Below, in pieces: positions 34,352-42,630 of a stretch of DNA of 64,000 nt; positions within the stretch are counted from its first letter, which is position 1; every line of letters begins with the position of its first letter. The notes beneath the pieces are model-generated. The model was not told the DNA's origin. It worked only from the letters and a program-made list of their open reading frames with translations, and did no database searches. Source of the DNA: an uncultured Gemmatimonadota bacterium. Lineage in GTDB: Bacteria > Gemmatimonadota > Gemmatimonadetes > Gemmatimonadales > Gemmatimonadaceae. Made by a program: the position numbers and the translations under genes. Location of the stretch: NCBI GenBank assembly GCA_903882745.1, contig CAIRYG010000011.1:186001-250000 (forward strand), written 5' to 3'.

Positions 34352-34375
34352 CAAAGGACGCCACCGGACGCCGCC

Positions 34376-34406
34376 GGCGGGACGCGTTGACGCTCCGCGT
34401 CCCGCC
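34376..34406 (+). terminator. Hairpin terminator after the enoyl-CoA hydratase
   Basis: GGCGGGACGCG pairs with CGCGTCCCGCC (11 bp, 9-nt loop), followed shortly by CCTTTA rather than a long T tract. Confidence 0.65.
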
Positions 34407-34508
34407 CGTACCTTTAGGGGCTGGGGGTAAATCGGCGAGTACCTGCCGAGCCGCTCCCGTACAGAGATAGACGGGTACTCGAACGCTCACCCTATCCCAT
34501 ACCATCTC

Positions 34509-35615
34509 GTGATCCGCATCGCCGTTCCGAAGGAGCGCGCAGCGCGCGAGGCTCGCGTTGCGCTCGTCCCGGAAAGTGTGGCCAAGCTCGTCAAGAGTGG
34601 CGCCACCGTCAGCGTCGAGCGTGACGCCGGGCTCGCCGCCGGCTTCACTGACGCCAACTACGTGACCGCCGGCGCCACCATCGCCGCTGACCTTGCCGCC
34701 GTCCTCACCGACGCGACGCTCGTCTGTAAGGTGCAGCCCCCCTCCGTATCCGAAGTCGCCGCGCTCCCAGCGGCCGCGACGTTGATTTGCTACCTCGCAC
34801 AGGCGGGGAGCGCCGAGACGATCACGGCGCTTGCCGGTCGCAAGGTGAACGCCCTCGCACTGGAGAAGGTCCCGCGTATCACGCGTGCCCAGTCGATGGA
34901 CGTGCTGTCGTCGCAGGCCACGGTGTCGGGCTACAAGGCCGTGCTGATCGGCGCGACGGCCCTGCCGAAAATGCTCCCGATGCTCACCACCGCGGCTGGC
35001 ACACTGGCCCCGGCCAAGATCTTCGTGATCGGCGCCGGAGTCGCAGGGCTTCAGGCGATCGCGACGGCCAAGCGACTCGGCGGTATTGTGAGCGGCTTTG
35101 ACGTGCGCCCCGCCGCGCAGGAGCAGATTGCCTCGCTTGGCGGCACCCCACTCAAGATTGACCTCGGCCACAGCGCCGAGGGGTCCGGTGGGTATGCCAA
35201 GGAACAGGCGGAGGATGATGCGATCAAGACGCAGCACGCGATCGCGAAGCACGTGGAGCAGGTGGACCTGATTATCACGACCGCGGCCATTCCGGGCCGG
35301 AAGGCGCCGCTGCTGATTACCGAAGACGCGATCAAGGGAATGAAGCCTGGTTCGGTGATCATTGATCTGGCGTGCGAGACCGGTGGCAACGCCGCGTTCA
35401 CCAAGCCCGGTGAGACGGTCGTCGCGCACGATGTGTCGATCATTGGACCGCTCAATCTGCCGTCGCAGGCGTCGTTCCATGCGTCGCAGATGCTCAGCCG
35501 CAACTTCTTGACGTTGATCACGCACCTCACGAAGGACAACGCACTCGTGCTCGATGCGAGCGACGAGATCACCGGCGCGATGCTCGTCGCGTTGGACGGC
35601 CAGGTGCGCGCCTAA
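34509..35615 (+). CDS. pntAA: NAD(P) transhydrogenase subunit alpha, part 1 (PntAA)
   Basis: 368 residues starting with GTG at 34509 (MIRIAVPKERAAREARVALVP). This is the soluble NAD(H)-binding domain I, with the alanine dehydrogenase-like fold: the Rossmann motif IFVIGAGVAGLQAIATAKRLGGIVSGFDVR and the RQD-loop-equivalent region. The split alpha subunit (AA plus AB) is typical of many bacteria. The enzyme couples proton influx to NADPH formation. First of three consecutive genes. Confidence 0.94.
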   Translation: MIRIAVPKERAAREARVALVPESVAKLVKSGATVSVERDAGLAAGFTDANYVTAGATIAADLAAVLTDATLVCKVQPPSVSEVAALPAAATLICYLAQAGSAETITALAGRKVNALALEKVPRITRAQSMDVLSSQATVSGYKAVLIGATALPKMLPMLTTAAGTLAPAKIFVIGAGVAGLQAIATAKRLGGIVSGFDVRPAAQEQIASLGGTPLKIDLGHSAEGSGGYAKEQAEDDAIKTQHAIAKHVEQVDLIITTAAIPGRKAPLLITEDAIKGMKPGSVIIDLACETGGNAAFTKPGETVVAHDVSIIGPLNLPSQASFHASQMLSRNFLTLITHLTKDNALVLDASDEITGAMLVALDGQVRA

Positions 35616-35652
35616 CGGCGCGCCCGATCCCCAGGGACCACGCGAAACTCCC

Positions 35653-35964
35653 ATGACCCAGATCTTTCAACTGTACGTCTTTATCCTCGCCGGCTTTATC
35701 GGCTTCCAGATCATCCAGAAGGTTCCGCCCCTGCTGCATACGCCGCTGATGTCCGCGACGAATGCGATCTCGGGGATCTCGATTGTCGGCGCGATTGTGG
35801 CCGCCGGTGGCCAGTACGGCAACGTCGCCAAAATCCTCGGCTTTATTGCCGTGATCTGTGCGGCGACGAACGTGGTGGCCGGCTTCCTTATCACCGACCG
35901 CATGCTCGCGATGTTCGGCGGCCCGAAGAAGAAGCCTGAGACGGCGCCGGAGGCGGGCAAGTGA
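35653..35964 (+). CDS. pntAB: NAD(P) transhydrogenase subunit alpha, part 2 (PntAB)
   Basis: 103 residues starting MTQIFQLYVFILAGFIGFQ, with three or four membrane helices (LYVFILAGFIGFQII, AISGISIVGAIVAAG, ILGFIAVICAATNVVAGFLI). It forms part of the membrane domain II. Its stop overlaps pntB by 4 bp. The start at 35653 is chosen because an earlier in-frame start would run into pntAA and add a non-hydrophobic extension. Confidence 0.93.
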   Translation: MTQIFQLYVFILAGFIGFQIIQKVPPLLHTPLMSATNAISGISIVGAIVAAGGQYGNVAKILGFIAVICAATNVVAGFLITDRMLAMFGGPKKKPETAPEAGK

Positions 35965-37430
35965 GCCACCTCTTCGCATTCGTCCGCCTGCTTGAGGAAG
36001 GGCCGCAGATCAACGGCACGCGCGACCTGATCGTGCAGGCGTCGTATCTGGCAGCCAGCATCCTGTTCATTCTTGGACTGCGGTCGCTCACGCGTCCGGA
36101 CACCGCGCGCCGCGGTATGCAGCAGGCGGCCGGCGGCATGTTGTTTGCCGTGGTCGGCACGCTACTCAACTCCGGGATCCTGACGTATCAGTGGATTGTG
36201 ATTGGCCTCGTGATCGGCGCGATTGCCGGTTACCCGATGGCCATGAAGATCCCGATGACGGCGATGCCGCAGTTTATCGCCTTCTCGCACGCGTTCGGCG
36301 CGATTGCGGCGACGCTGGTGGGCATCGTGGAGTATCACCACGCTTACGACCCGCAGATGGGAGCCCCGGGGCTTTCGCACGGTGTGGCGGCGGCACTCGG
36401 CTTTGAAGTGCTGTTTGGCGCACTGACGGTGACCGGCTCGTTCATGGCGTTCGGCAAGCTGCAGGAGTTGATCACCGGTCGCCCGATCACATTCCGCGGG
36501 CAGAACGCGGTGAACTTGGGACTGATGGCGGTGGCGTTCGGCTGCTTTGGCATGCTGATCTACCAGCCGGAGACGGCGTGGGCGTTCTACTCGATGGTTG
36601 CCCTGTCGTTGTTCCTCGGTATCTCGATGGTGCTCCCGATCGGCGGCGGCGACATGCCGGTGGTCGTGTCGCTGCTCAACTCGTACGCCGGCCTCGCGGC
36701 GGCGGCGACGGGATTCGCGATCGGCAACAACGTGCTCATCATTGCCGGCGCGCTCGAAGGCGCGGGCGGATTCATTCTGTCGGTCATGATGTCGAAGGCC
36801 ATGAACCGGTCGTTCGCCAATGTGATCTTTGGCGCCTTCGGTTCTGGCGCGCCGGCCGCGGCCAAGGCCAAGGGTGAGGTCAAGGAATCCAAGACCATCT
36901 CCGCGGAAGATGCCGCCGTTCAGTTGGCGTATGCTGGCTCGGTGGTGATTGTGCCCGGTTACGGCATGGCGGTCGCGCAGGCGCAGCACATTTGCCGTGA
37001 ACTGATGGAGCTGATTGCCAAGAAGGGCGGCGAGGTGAAGTACGCCATTCACCCCGTGGCCGGACGTATGCCGGGGCACTTGAACGTTATCCTCTCCGAG
37101 GCAGGGATCGATTACGGCGCCCTGTTGACCGACGTCGATGATGCCAACCGCGTGCTCCAGACCGCCGACGTGGCGGTGATCATTGGCGCCAACGACATCG
37201 TGAACCCGGACGCCGAAGAAGACAAGTCGAGCCCGCTCTACGGCATGCCGATCTTCCGTCCGTGGACGGCAAAAACGGTGTACGTGATCAAGCGCGGCAA
37301 GGGGACGGGCTTCTCTGGTGTTGAGAACCCGCTGTTCTTCAAGGACAACACCCTGATGCTGTACGGCGATGCCAAGAACGTCCTTGGCTCGCTCGTAAAG
37401 GAGATCAAGGCGCTGGACGACAGCCACTAG
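35961..37430 (+). CDS. pntB: NAD(P) transhydrogenase subunit beta (PntB)
   Basis: 489 residues: about eight or nine membrane helices in the N-terminal 270 residues, then the soluble NADP(H)-binding domain III (SVVIVPGYGMAVAQAQH, HPVAGRMPGHLNVILSEAG, GANDIVNPDAEEDKSSPLYGMP, KRGKGTGFSGVENPLFF). These are canonical PntB motifs. It completes the proton-translocating transhydrogenase. A perfect 18-bp hairpin follows. Confidence 0.95.
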   Translation: MSHLFAFVRLLEEGPQINGTRDLIVQASYLAASILFILGLRSLTRPDTARRGMQQAAGGMLFAVVGTLLNSGILTYQWIVIGLVIGAIAGYPMAMKIPMTAMPQFIAFSHAFGAIAATLVGIVEYHHAYDPQMGAPGLSHGVAAALGFEVLFGALTVTGSFMAFGKLQELITGRPITFRGQNAVNLGLMAVAFGCFGMLIYQPETAWAFYSMVALSLFLGISMVLPIGGGDMPVVVSLLNSYAGLAAAATGFAIGNNVLIIAGALEGAGGFILSVMMSKAMNRSFANVIFGAFGSGAPAAAKAKGEVKESKTISAEDAAVQLAYAGSVVIVPGYGMAVAQAQHICRELMELIAKKGGEVKYAIHPVAGRMPGHLNVILSEAGIDYGALLTDVDDANRVLQTADVAVIIGANDIVNPDAEEDKSSPLYGMPIFRPWTAKTVYVIKRGKGTGFSGVENPLFFKDNTLMLYGDAKNVLGSLVKEIKALDDSH

Positions 37431-37452
37431 GCGATCGTCGGTTTCTGCACTG

Positions 37453-37491
37453 CACGAAGGGGGCGACGGTATGACCGTCGCCCCCTTCGTG
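37453..37491 (+). terminator. Terminator hairpin of the pnt operon
   Basis: CACGAAGGGGGCGACGGT pairs perfectly with its complement (18 bp, loop ATG). No strong T tract. Confidence 0.75.
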
Positions 37492-37504
37492 TTGGTACCC
37501 GTCT

Positions 37505-37542
37505 GTGCCGGTGCGTAATCCCCCAGGCTTACGCACCGGCAC
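37505..37542 (-). terminator. Terminator hairpin of the LPP20-like gene
   Basis: GTGCCGGTGCGTAA pairs perfectly with TTACGCACCGGCAC (14 bp, 10-nt loop), directly downstream of the minus-strand gene ending at 37561. Confidence 0.65.
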
Positions 37543-37560
37543 CGAAGTGCATCGCGTTAC

Positions 37561-38139
37561 TTACGGCCGTCCAGCATCCTTCCGCTTCTCATATTTCTCG
37601 ACCTCTGCATTCAATTCCTTGAATGCTTCCGAGGCACGAATGCGCGTGACGATCGCTTCCTGCTGCTTCAGGCGCTCCAGCAGCGCTTTGCTGGCCTCAC
37701 CAACCGGCAGTTCCATCAGCACCCAGGCGCGGTACGTACCGGCGCCCATCGAGAACTGCTGTTCGCGCGTGTGGCTCCCGATCAGCACCTGACTGATCAC
37801 AGCCTTCGCGGTCTGCTCATACTCACCGAGCGCCGTTGCATCCGCGCCGAGCCCGGTTTCTTCGACGAAGCGGCGCTGCAGGCCGCCCAACTTGACCTCG
37901 AGCTGCGAGGCGAGCGCGGTGCGCCCCTCGAGCTCAGCCTTGTTCAGCGCCACCTGCAAGTCACGTGACTCGCCCGTGGCCGGTGCAATGATCCACCGGT
38001 CATCTGACTTCGGCGGCTTCTTGTACCATCCCGGCATATTCCGAAGCGTCTCCGGAGACGCCTGCTGGTCCATCTTTGGTCGCTGGCTGGCGCACGCCGA
38101 CAGGGCGAACAGACCAGCCGCAAGAATCAGTTTCTTCAT
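37561..38139 (-). CDS. LPP20-like lipoprotein
   Basis: 192 residues from the ATG at 38139: lipoprotein signal MKKLILAAGLFALSAC with Cys16 as the lipid site. The domain has the LPP20/LPP-like layout: PGWYKKPP near the start, a strand with ATGESRDLQVALNKAELEGRTALASQLEV and C-terminal helix with YRAWVLMELPVGEASKALLERLKQQ. The LPP20 family is found on outer membranes of diverse bacteria with no settled function. It is the last gene of the caspase-containing series, 35 bp after the FlgT-like gene. Confidence 0.75.
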   Translation of the reverse strand: MKKLILAAGLFALSACASQRPKMDQQASPETLRNMPGWYKKPPKSDDRWIIAPATGESRDLQVALNKAELEGRTALASQLEVKLGGLQRRFVEETGLGADATALGEYEQTAKAVISQVLIGSHTREQQFSMGAGTYRAWVLMELPVGEASKALLERLKQQEAIVTRIRASEAFKELNAEVEKYEKRKDAGRP

Positions 38140-38174
38140 AGTGATGCCTCCTCGATACCAAGAGTATCGGCAGG

Positions 38175-39134
38175 TTAAGGCGTTCTCCGTACTTCGATGG
38201 GAAGTTCGGCAATCGCCCGCTGGTCCAGCGGGATTCCAACCAACCACTGGTTAAAGGCGGCGAGGGTCAACACACCGGTATCCCGAGCCTCTCCGGTACC
38301 CGCGCCACCAGGGGCAGTGACAGGCGTTCGGGTGGCCACCGCCACCAGCCGTTCGCCACGCACACTCACGCCAGTGGGGAGCGTCACGCGAAGGTGAAGG
38401 CCAATCCTCCGTGTCTCCGCGTCCGGGATCTCGATCGTGCCGCTCGGCCCGGCGACGACACTCGGCGTCACCATATTGGGGGCGAGCACAAAGACGGAAT
38501 CACCCGTAACGCTGACGAGCGTGATATACGCTTCGGTCGTCGCGCGCACCGTGGCAATGATTTCGTCGTTCGCCGAAGGCGTTTCGCCCCGGACGATCAG
38601 GCGCGTGGTCCGCGCACCGAGGGTTACCCCGAAGCCTGCATCGCGCTGGCCGATCTCGGGCGTGACCTCAACGCGAAGCGTCAGCACGAGCACCGGAGGC
38701 GCACCGACGCTGTTCTTGGCCGACTGCCATTCTTCGCGCACGGTTTCCCACCGCGTGGCGCGGCCGGAGAGGTCGAGCCGGACCGCCTGCTCAAAGCGGT
38801 CGATGCGCGTGCCGGCGGAATCGCCTGAGGTCGCGGACTGCGTGGCCTGCACGCGGACACCCGTCACGCGACGAACCGCCTCGGCGAGGGCTTCCTGCAC
38901 GGCAATCGCTTTCACCTCGGCTGCCGTGCGACCGTCGGTGAGGGACACCCGACGCTCGACCTCCACCCAGGTGGACGCCTGAGCACGAACCACCCGCGGG
39001 GTGAGGACCATCAGCGCGAGCAGCAAAGACAGCAGCAACGCGAACGGCAACGCGAGCCGCAACACGCCCAACGGGTGGGAGCGGAGCCATCGTTGGCCGC
39101 TGGGCTGTTGGAATCGCGTGCGCGCCGTCATCAC
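38175..39134 (-). CDS. Exported FlgT/DUF4384-like protein
   Basis: 319 residues with an N-terminal basic segment and hydrophobic signal (LALPFALLLSLLLALMVL), likely cleaved near VVRA-QAS. Residues 55-105 (WVEVERRVSLTDGRTAAEVKAIAVQEALAEAVRRVTGVRV) look like the FlgT N-terminal/LPP20-type domain. Later, AYITLVSVTGDSVFVLAPNMVTPS matches the DUF4384 pattern (periplasmic beta domain). Two adjacent ATGs (39134, 39131) are possible starts; the gene overlaps the caspase stop by 4 bp, so they are coupled. No flagellar genes are nearby, so a flagellar role is unlikely. Confidence 0.7.
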   Translation of the reverse strand: MMTARTRFQQPSGQRWLRSHPLGVLRLALPFALLLSLLLALMVLTPRVVRAQASTWVEVERRVSLTDGRTAAEVKAIAVQEALAEAVRRVTGVRVQATQSATSGDSAGTRIDRFEQAVRLDLSGRATRWETVREEWQSAKNSVGAPPVLVLTLRVEVTPEIGQRDAGFGVTLGARTTRLIVRGETPSANDEIIATVRATTEAYITLVSVTGDSVFVLAPNMVTPSVVAGPSGTIEIPDAETRRIGLHLRVTLPTGVSVRGERLVAVATRTPVTAPGGAGTGEARDTGVLTLAAFNQWLVGIPLDQRAIAELPIEVRRTP

Positions 39135-41383
39135 TTGAGAATCACCACCGCGCGCGCAGGATCGCGCGAGACGAACTCCGGGGTCTGCTCCCGATCAATG
39201 CGGGCGGCGGTGCGTGGTACCTCGCGCGCGATGTACGCGGCAAGCTCCGCGGCACTGATGGTGCCGTCGTGATTCGCGTCGGCGGCACCGCGAAGCCCCG
39301 CGAGCAGTGCATAGGTGAACACCCCGTGCTGCCCCTCAGGCCACGAGTTGGCGAGTTGGTCGCCGCGCGCCGCTGAGAAGACGGACATGTTTTTTGCCCG
39401 CAACGCAGGGTTCTCGAGGCTGACCACCACGCCTCGCGCGCCCGCTACCATAGCGGCGCCGTCGCGCGCGCGCCCGCTGAAGCAGGCATCCACAAAGACG
39501 GTCACCGAGCGAGCGCCAAGCGCGGCGAGTCGATCGTAGAGTTCGTCGAGCGCGTATCCAGTCTGCGCGGGATACGACGGATCCCCGTCGTTCGGCAACA
39601 GATAGGCTTTGTGCGTCTTGGGATCGGTCACACCGTGACCGGCCCAGTAGACCACCACGTCGGTTTCGGCGGAGACGCGCCGCGCGAGCCAGCCGCCCTC
39701 GCCGAAGGTGCGCCGCAGTTCCGTACCAGAGACTTCGTCATCGGTGCGAAAAAGTAAGCGTGAGTCGTCGTCGCCCACGCCGAACACGTTGCGCACATAT
39801 TCGCGAAACACCGCCGCATCACGACGCGCGAGTGGCGTCTCCGGAGCGTGCTCGTACCGCTCAGCGCCGAACACCGCGGCCACGACATTGCCGCGTCGGG
39901 GTGCCCGAGGGATCCCGGTGTCGACCGGCGACACCAGCGACGGCGCTGCCGACGCAACGACCTTGCGACCGCGCACCACGAGCGAGGGAAGCTCATTCAC
40001 CGGACGGTCGAGCCCCAACGGGAGCGCGAGCGTCGTGTCGTAGCGCACGCGTTCTTCGTGAAGAGCAATCTCGACCGGGAATCCGGATGCCCGTGAGTTC
40101 GAGAAGGCGCTGAACCGCAGGTCGCGCGACTCGCCAACGCGCAGCGTACCGATGCGGCCCGTCGCTTTTGAGTCCGGCGTCAATGTCACCCCGGGCCCCG
40201 GGGCGATGACAAACTGCACGCCATGCCCTTCCCCTTCACCGTGATTCGAGACGCGCGCGGTGACTTCGACAATCTCGCGTGGCTCAATCCGTCCGTTCCC
40301 CGACTGGTCGTTGATCGCGATGCCGTCGAGCACAAACTTGGGGGCCCGCGCGCGACGTGTCGGGACATCGAGCGAAATCGAAGGTTCGAGATCGAAGCCG
40401 TTGCCCTCGTGTACGCCGACCAACAACTGCACCCGGGAGTCCTCCAAGCTTGCCTCCCCAACCACGCTCAGTGCGATCGTCGCGGAGTGACCGGGGGCGA
40501 TCGAATCGACACGGTCGGTGCTCACCACGCGGAGACCGTCCCATCCTTCGATGTTGAGCAACGCCGGCGTGACGGCGTAGGCTGTTCCACTCCCACGGTT
40601 CTTGACGGTGAGTGTGATGCGCGCCTGCTCGCCGCTGTCGAGATAGCCGTCACCCGAGGCATCGTCCCACACGATGGTCGCCGCGAGCGAGGCAGGCGCC
40701 ACGGGCCTCGGGATCGGCCGAGCGACTGCGACGGTGCCGGCCGTGCGCACCTTCAAACTGCGTCCCGAGGGATCGCTCCACGAGAGCACGCGATTGTCCG
40801 GCTCGCTGATCTGCACCACGGCCGTGCCGTACTGAAGCAGCACCATGCCGGCGCTCGCCTGCGGCGCATAGACCGTTGGCGTGCCTTGCAAGCGGACCAC
40901 ATCGTCCCGCGTGGAACCGCGGGCGAAGGTCGCGTCGGTGAGAACGGGTCCACTGGGGCGCAACTCGACGGCGAGCGCGCCGTCGTTGTTGGCCCAGGCA
41001 ATCACGCGGTCGTCACGGGTCGAGAGCCGTACCCAGCTGCCGTCGTAATGCCAGACGTCGTAACCGAGCGATACCAGGCGCTCCGTGAAGTCCGCGGGGC
41101 CTTGGGCACGAACGACCTCAGTGGACGACGAGCCCAACGTCCAGCGTGGCGTGTCGCGCGTAAAGCGCGGCCGCTTGTGCGGCTGCCCGACTCGGCGCGA
41201 TGCGGTGCTCCCCTGCCAGGCATACGCCGGGTGCGCGACCCCAAGTCCGAGCGCCACGGCGAGGCTCAGGAGTATGCGTCTCCACACGGCGCGGAATACG
41301 CGACGTGCACGGGTGCGAGCACACCTGCGAGCACACCTGCGAGCAGCAGTGCCAGAAACGGAGCGCAGAAATGGAGTCATCAC
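39131..41383 (-). CDS. Exported caspase-fold (C14) protein with BamE-like, CARDB-like and EF-hand-like segments
   Basis: 750 residues. An Arg/Cys-rich N-terminus precedes a signal helix (cleavage near AYA-WQG, residue 55). Two repeats at 84-131 and 155-203 share the pattern GS(S/T)xxxVVRxQG...DxRVxxW, resembling BamE-like domains. Two CARDB-like sandwiches follow, each introduced by an EF-hand-like loop (240-252 DDASGDGYLDSGE; 359-370 NDQSGNGRIEPRE). From about 500 there is a caspase domain: His583 in YWAGHG and Cys634 in VDACFSG form the dyad. A third EF-hand-like loop lies at 702-713 (DANHDGTISAAE). It should be a periplasmic or surface Cys protease or pseudo-protease. Upstream gene: glycosyltransferase, 60 bp away. 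Confidence 0.85.
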   Translation of the reverse strand: MMTPFLRSVSGTAARRCARRCARTRARRVFRAVWRRILLSLAVALGLGVAHPAYAWQGSTASRRVGQPHKRPRFTRDTPRWTLGSSSTEVVRAQGPADFTERLVSLGYDVWHYDGSWVRLSTRDDRVIAWANNDGALAVELRPSGPVLTDATFARGSTRDDVVRLQGTPTVYAPQASAGMVLLQYGTAVVQISEPDNRVLSWSDPSGRSLKVRTAGTVAVARPIPRPVAPASLAATIVWDDASGDGYLDSGEQARITLTVKNRGSGTAYAVTPALLNIEGWDGLRVVSTDRVDSIAPGHSATIALSVVGEASLEDSRVQLLVGVHEGNGFDLEPSISLDVPTRRARAPKFVLDGIAINDQSGNGRIEPREIVEVTARVSNHGEGEGHGVQFVIAPGPGVTLTPDSKATGRIGTLRVGESRDLRFSAFSNSRASGFPVEIALHEERVRYDTTLALPLGLDRPVNELPSLVVRGRKVVASAAPSLVSPVDTGIPRAPRRGNVVAAVFGAERYEHAPETPLARRDAAVFREYVRNVFGVGDDDSRLLFRTDDEVSGTELRRTFGEGGWLARRVSAETDVVVYWAGHGVTDPKTHKAYLLPNDGDPSYPAQTGYALDELYDRLAALGARSVTVFVDACFSGRARDGAAMVAGARGVVVSLENPALRAKNMSVFSAARGDQLANSWPEGQHGVFTYALLAGLRGAADANHDGTISAAELAAYIAREVPRTAARIDREQTPEFVSRDPARAVVILK
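41315..41350. repeat. 12-bp tandem repeat in the caspase signal region
   Basis: GCGAGCACACCT occurs twice, then the diverged GCGAGCAGCAGT. On the minus strand it encodes the repeated Arg-Cys-Ala pattern before the signal helix. Confidence 0.85.
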
Positions 41384-41443
41384 ACCGGAGTATCGGCGCG
41401 GTGCGGCAGAAACTGTGCTCCGATTTTTACCCGACGCGCGCTC

Positions 41444-42592
41444 CTACGATTTGCGGCTCGTGTAGCTCCGGGTCCGCCAGCTGGTGGGGCCGCGCACGGT
41501 CGACAGAACAATCCGCCACCACGCGGCGACATCGGCCAACGGGCTGAGCCAGAAGGTCAGACCGCGGCGTGCATACGAGCCGCGGGTCGCCACGAGCAGC
41601 ATGAGGCGCAGGGCAAGCAGGAAACCCACGAGCCACCCCAGGGCGCGTGCCGCCGGCGAGGGGGCCAGATGGACAAGACCGCTGGCGCCGACGACTACCA
41701 GCGGGAGTGGCAATGCCTGCGCGAAAAAGAGGAAGAGAATCTCCCCCCACTGCGTGAGCGCCGGCACCGAGTCGCGGAGCGCAATGGAGCGTCCCCATTC
41801 GCGCCACATCTGCGGAAGCCCGGAGTATGCGCGCACCGTGTACAGTCGCGAGCCGTCCAGAAAGCCCACGGGGACCCCCCGCGTGGCGAGACGCCGGACG
41901 AGCGAGACGTCTTCGGCGAATGAGGCTTTCACCGGCTCGTATCCACCGTGCTGAAGCAGCACCGCTTTCCGCACGAGGAAGCACTGCCCGTTGGCGATCA
42001 CCCGCTCGGGGCGAACGCGCGGATCGCCCGCTGCTCCGGAGCGATAAATCAGTGTGATCAAAATGGCGGGCTGCACGAACTGTTCGGCAGCGGTCTGCCC
42101 ATCGAAGCAGGGACTGAACGAGACGCAGTCGAAGCCCTCACGATCAGCGGCCGCAACAACGGCATCGGCGAGGCCGGCGCGTGGGGCCGTGTCGGCGTCG
42201 AGGCCGAGTACCCACTCGGTGGTGGCCTGCTCGAGTCCGTGCTGCAGCGCCCAGGCTTTCCCCACCCAGCCCGCGGGGAGCGGAGGATCCGTCAGGAGGC
42301 GAATACGCGGGTCGCGGGCGGCCGCGGCCGTCACGAGGTCGCGGGTGCCGTCAGACGAGTTGCTGTCGACGACGAGAATCTCCTTGACCACCGCCCCCTG
42401 TGCGGACACCCCGTGCAGGAGTGGCGTGATCCGCGCCGCTTCATTCAACGTGGCAATCACGATCGTGACGGCCCCTGGGGCCCCCGTTCCCGGCGCCGGC
42501 ACTTCAGGCGGACGACGCGTCCGTCCGCCCGACAGGCGGGCCAGCAGCACGGCAAGGGCGAGCCCTTCGGCGAGAATCAGCAGGATCAGCAT
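41444..42592 (-). CDS. Membrane glycosyltransferase family 2
   Basis: 382 residues: an N-terminal helix (MLILLILAEGLALAVLLARL), a GT2 catalytic domain with TIVIATLNEAARI, VDSNSSDGTRDL and the metal-binding LGLDADT, plus the acceptor segment ASFAEDVSLVRRLA (the ED motif) and two or three C-terminal helices. WVGKAWALQ and this layout resemble hopene-associated and carotenoid glycosyltransferases (HpnB/CruG-like); Gemmatimonas makes glycosylated carotenoids, so that is a reasonable guess. It lies between oligopeptidase B and the caspase gene on the same strand. Confidence 0.8.
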   Translation of the reverse strand: MLILLILAEGLALAVLLARLSGGRTRRPPEVPAPGTGAPGAVTIVIATLNEAARITPLLHGVSAQGAVVKEILVVDSNSSDGTRDLVTAAAARDPRIRLLTDPPLPAGWVGKAWALQHGLEQATTEWVLGLDADTAPRAGLADAVVAAADREGFDCVSFSPCFDGQTAAEQFVQPAILITLIYRSGAAGDPRVRPERVIANGQCFLVRKAVLLQHGGYEPVKASFAEDVSLVRRLATRGVPVGFLDGSRLYTVRAYSGLPQMWREWGRSIALRDSVPALTQWGEILFLFFAQALPLPLVVVGASGLVHLAPSPAARALGWLVGFLLALRLMLLVATRGSYARRGLTFWLSPLADVAAWWRIVLSTVRGPTSWRTRSYTSRKS

Positions 42593-42630
42593 CGTGTGAA
42601 AATAGCAGGTTCGCGGGTGTCGGGCGGCGG

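Noticed and set aside
38175-39134. FlgT-like gene as part of a flagellar cluster
   Set aside because: No flagellar gene is present in the window; the FlgT-type N-terminal domain also occurs in non-flagellar envelope proteins.
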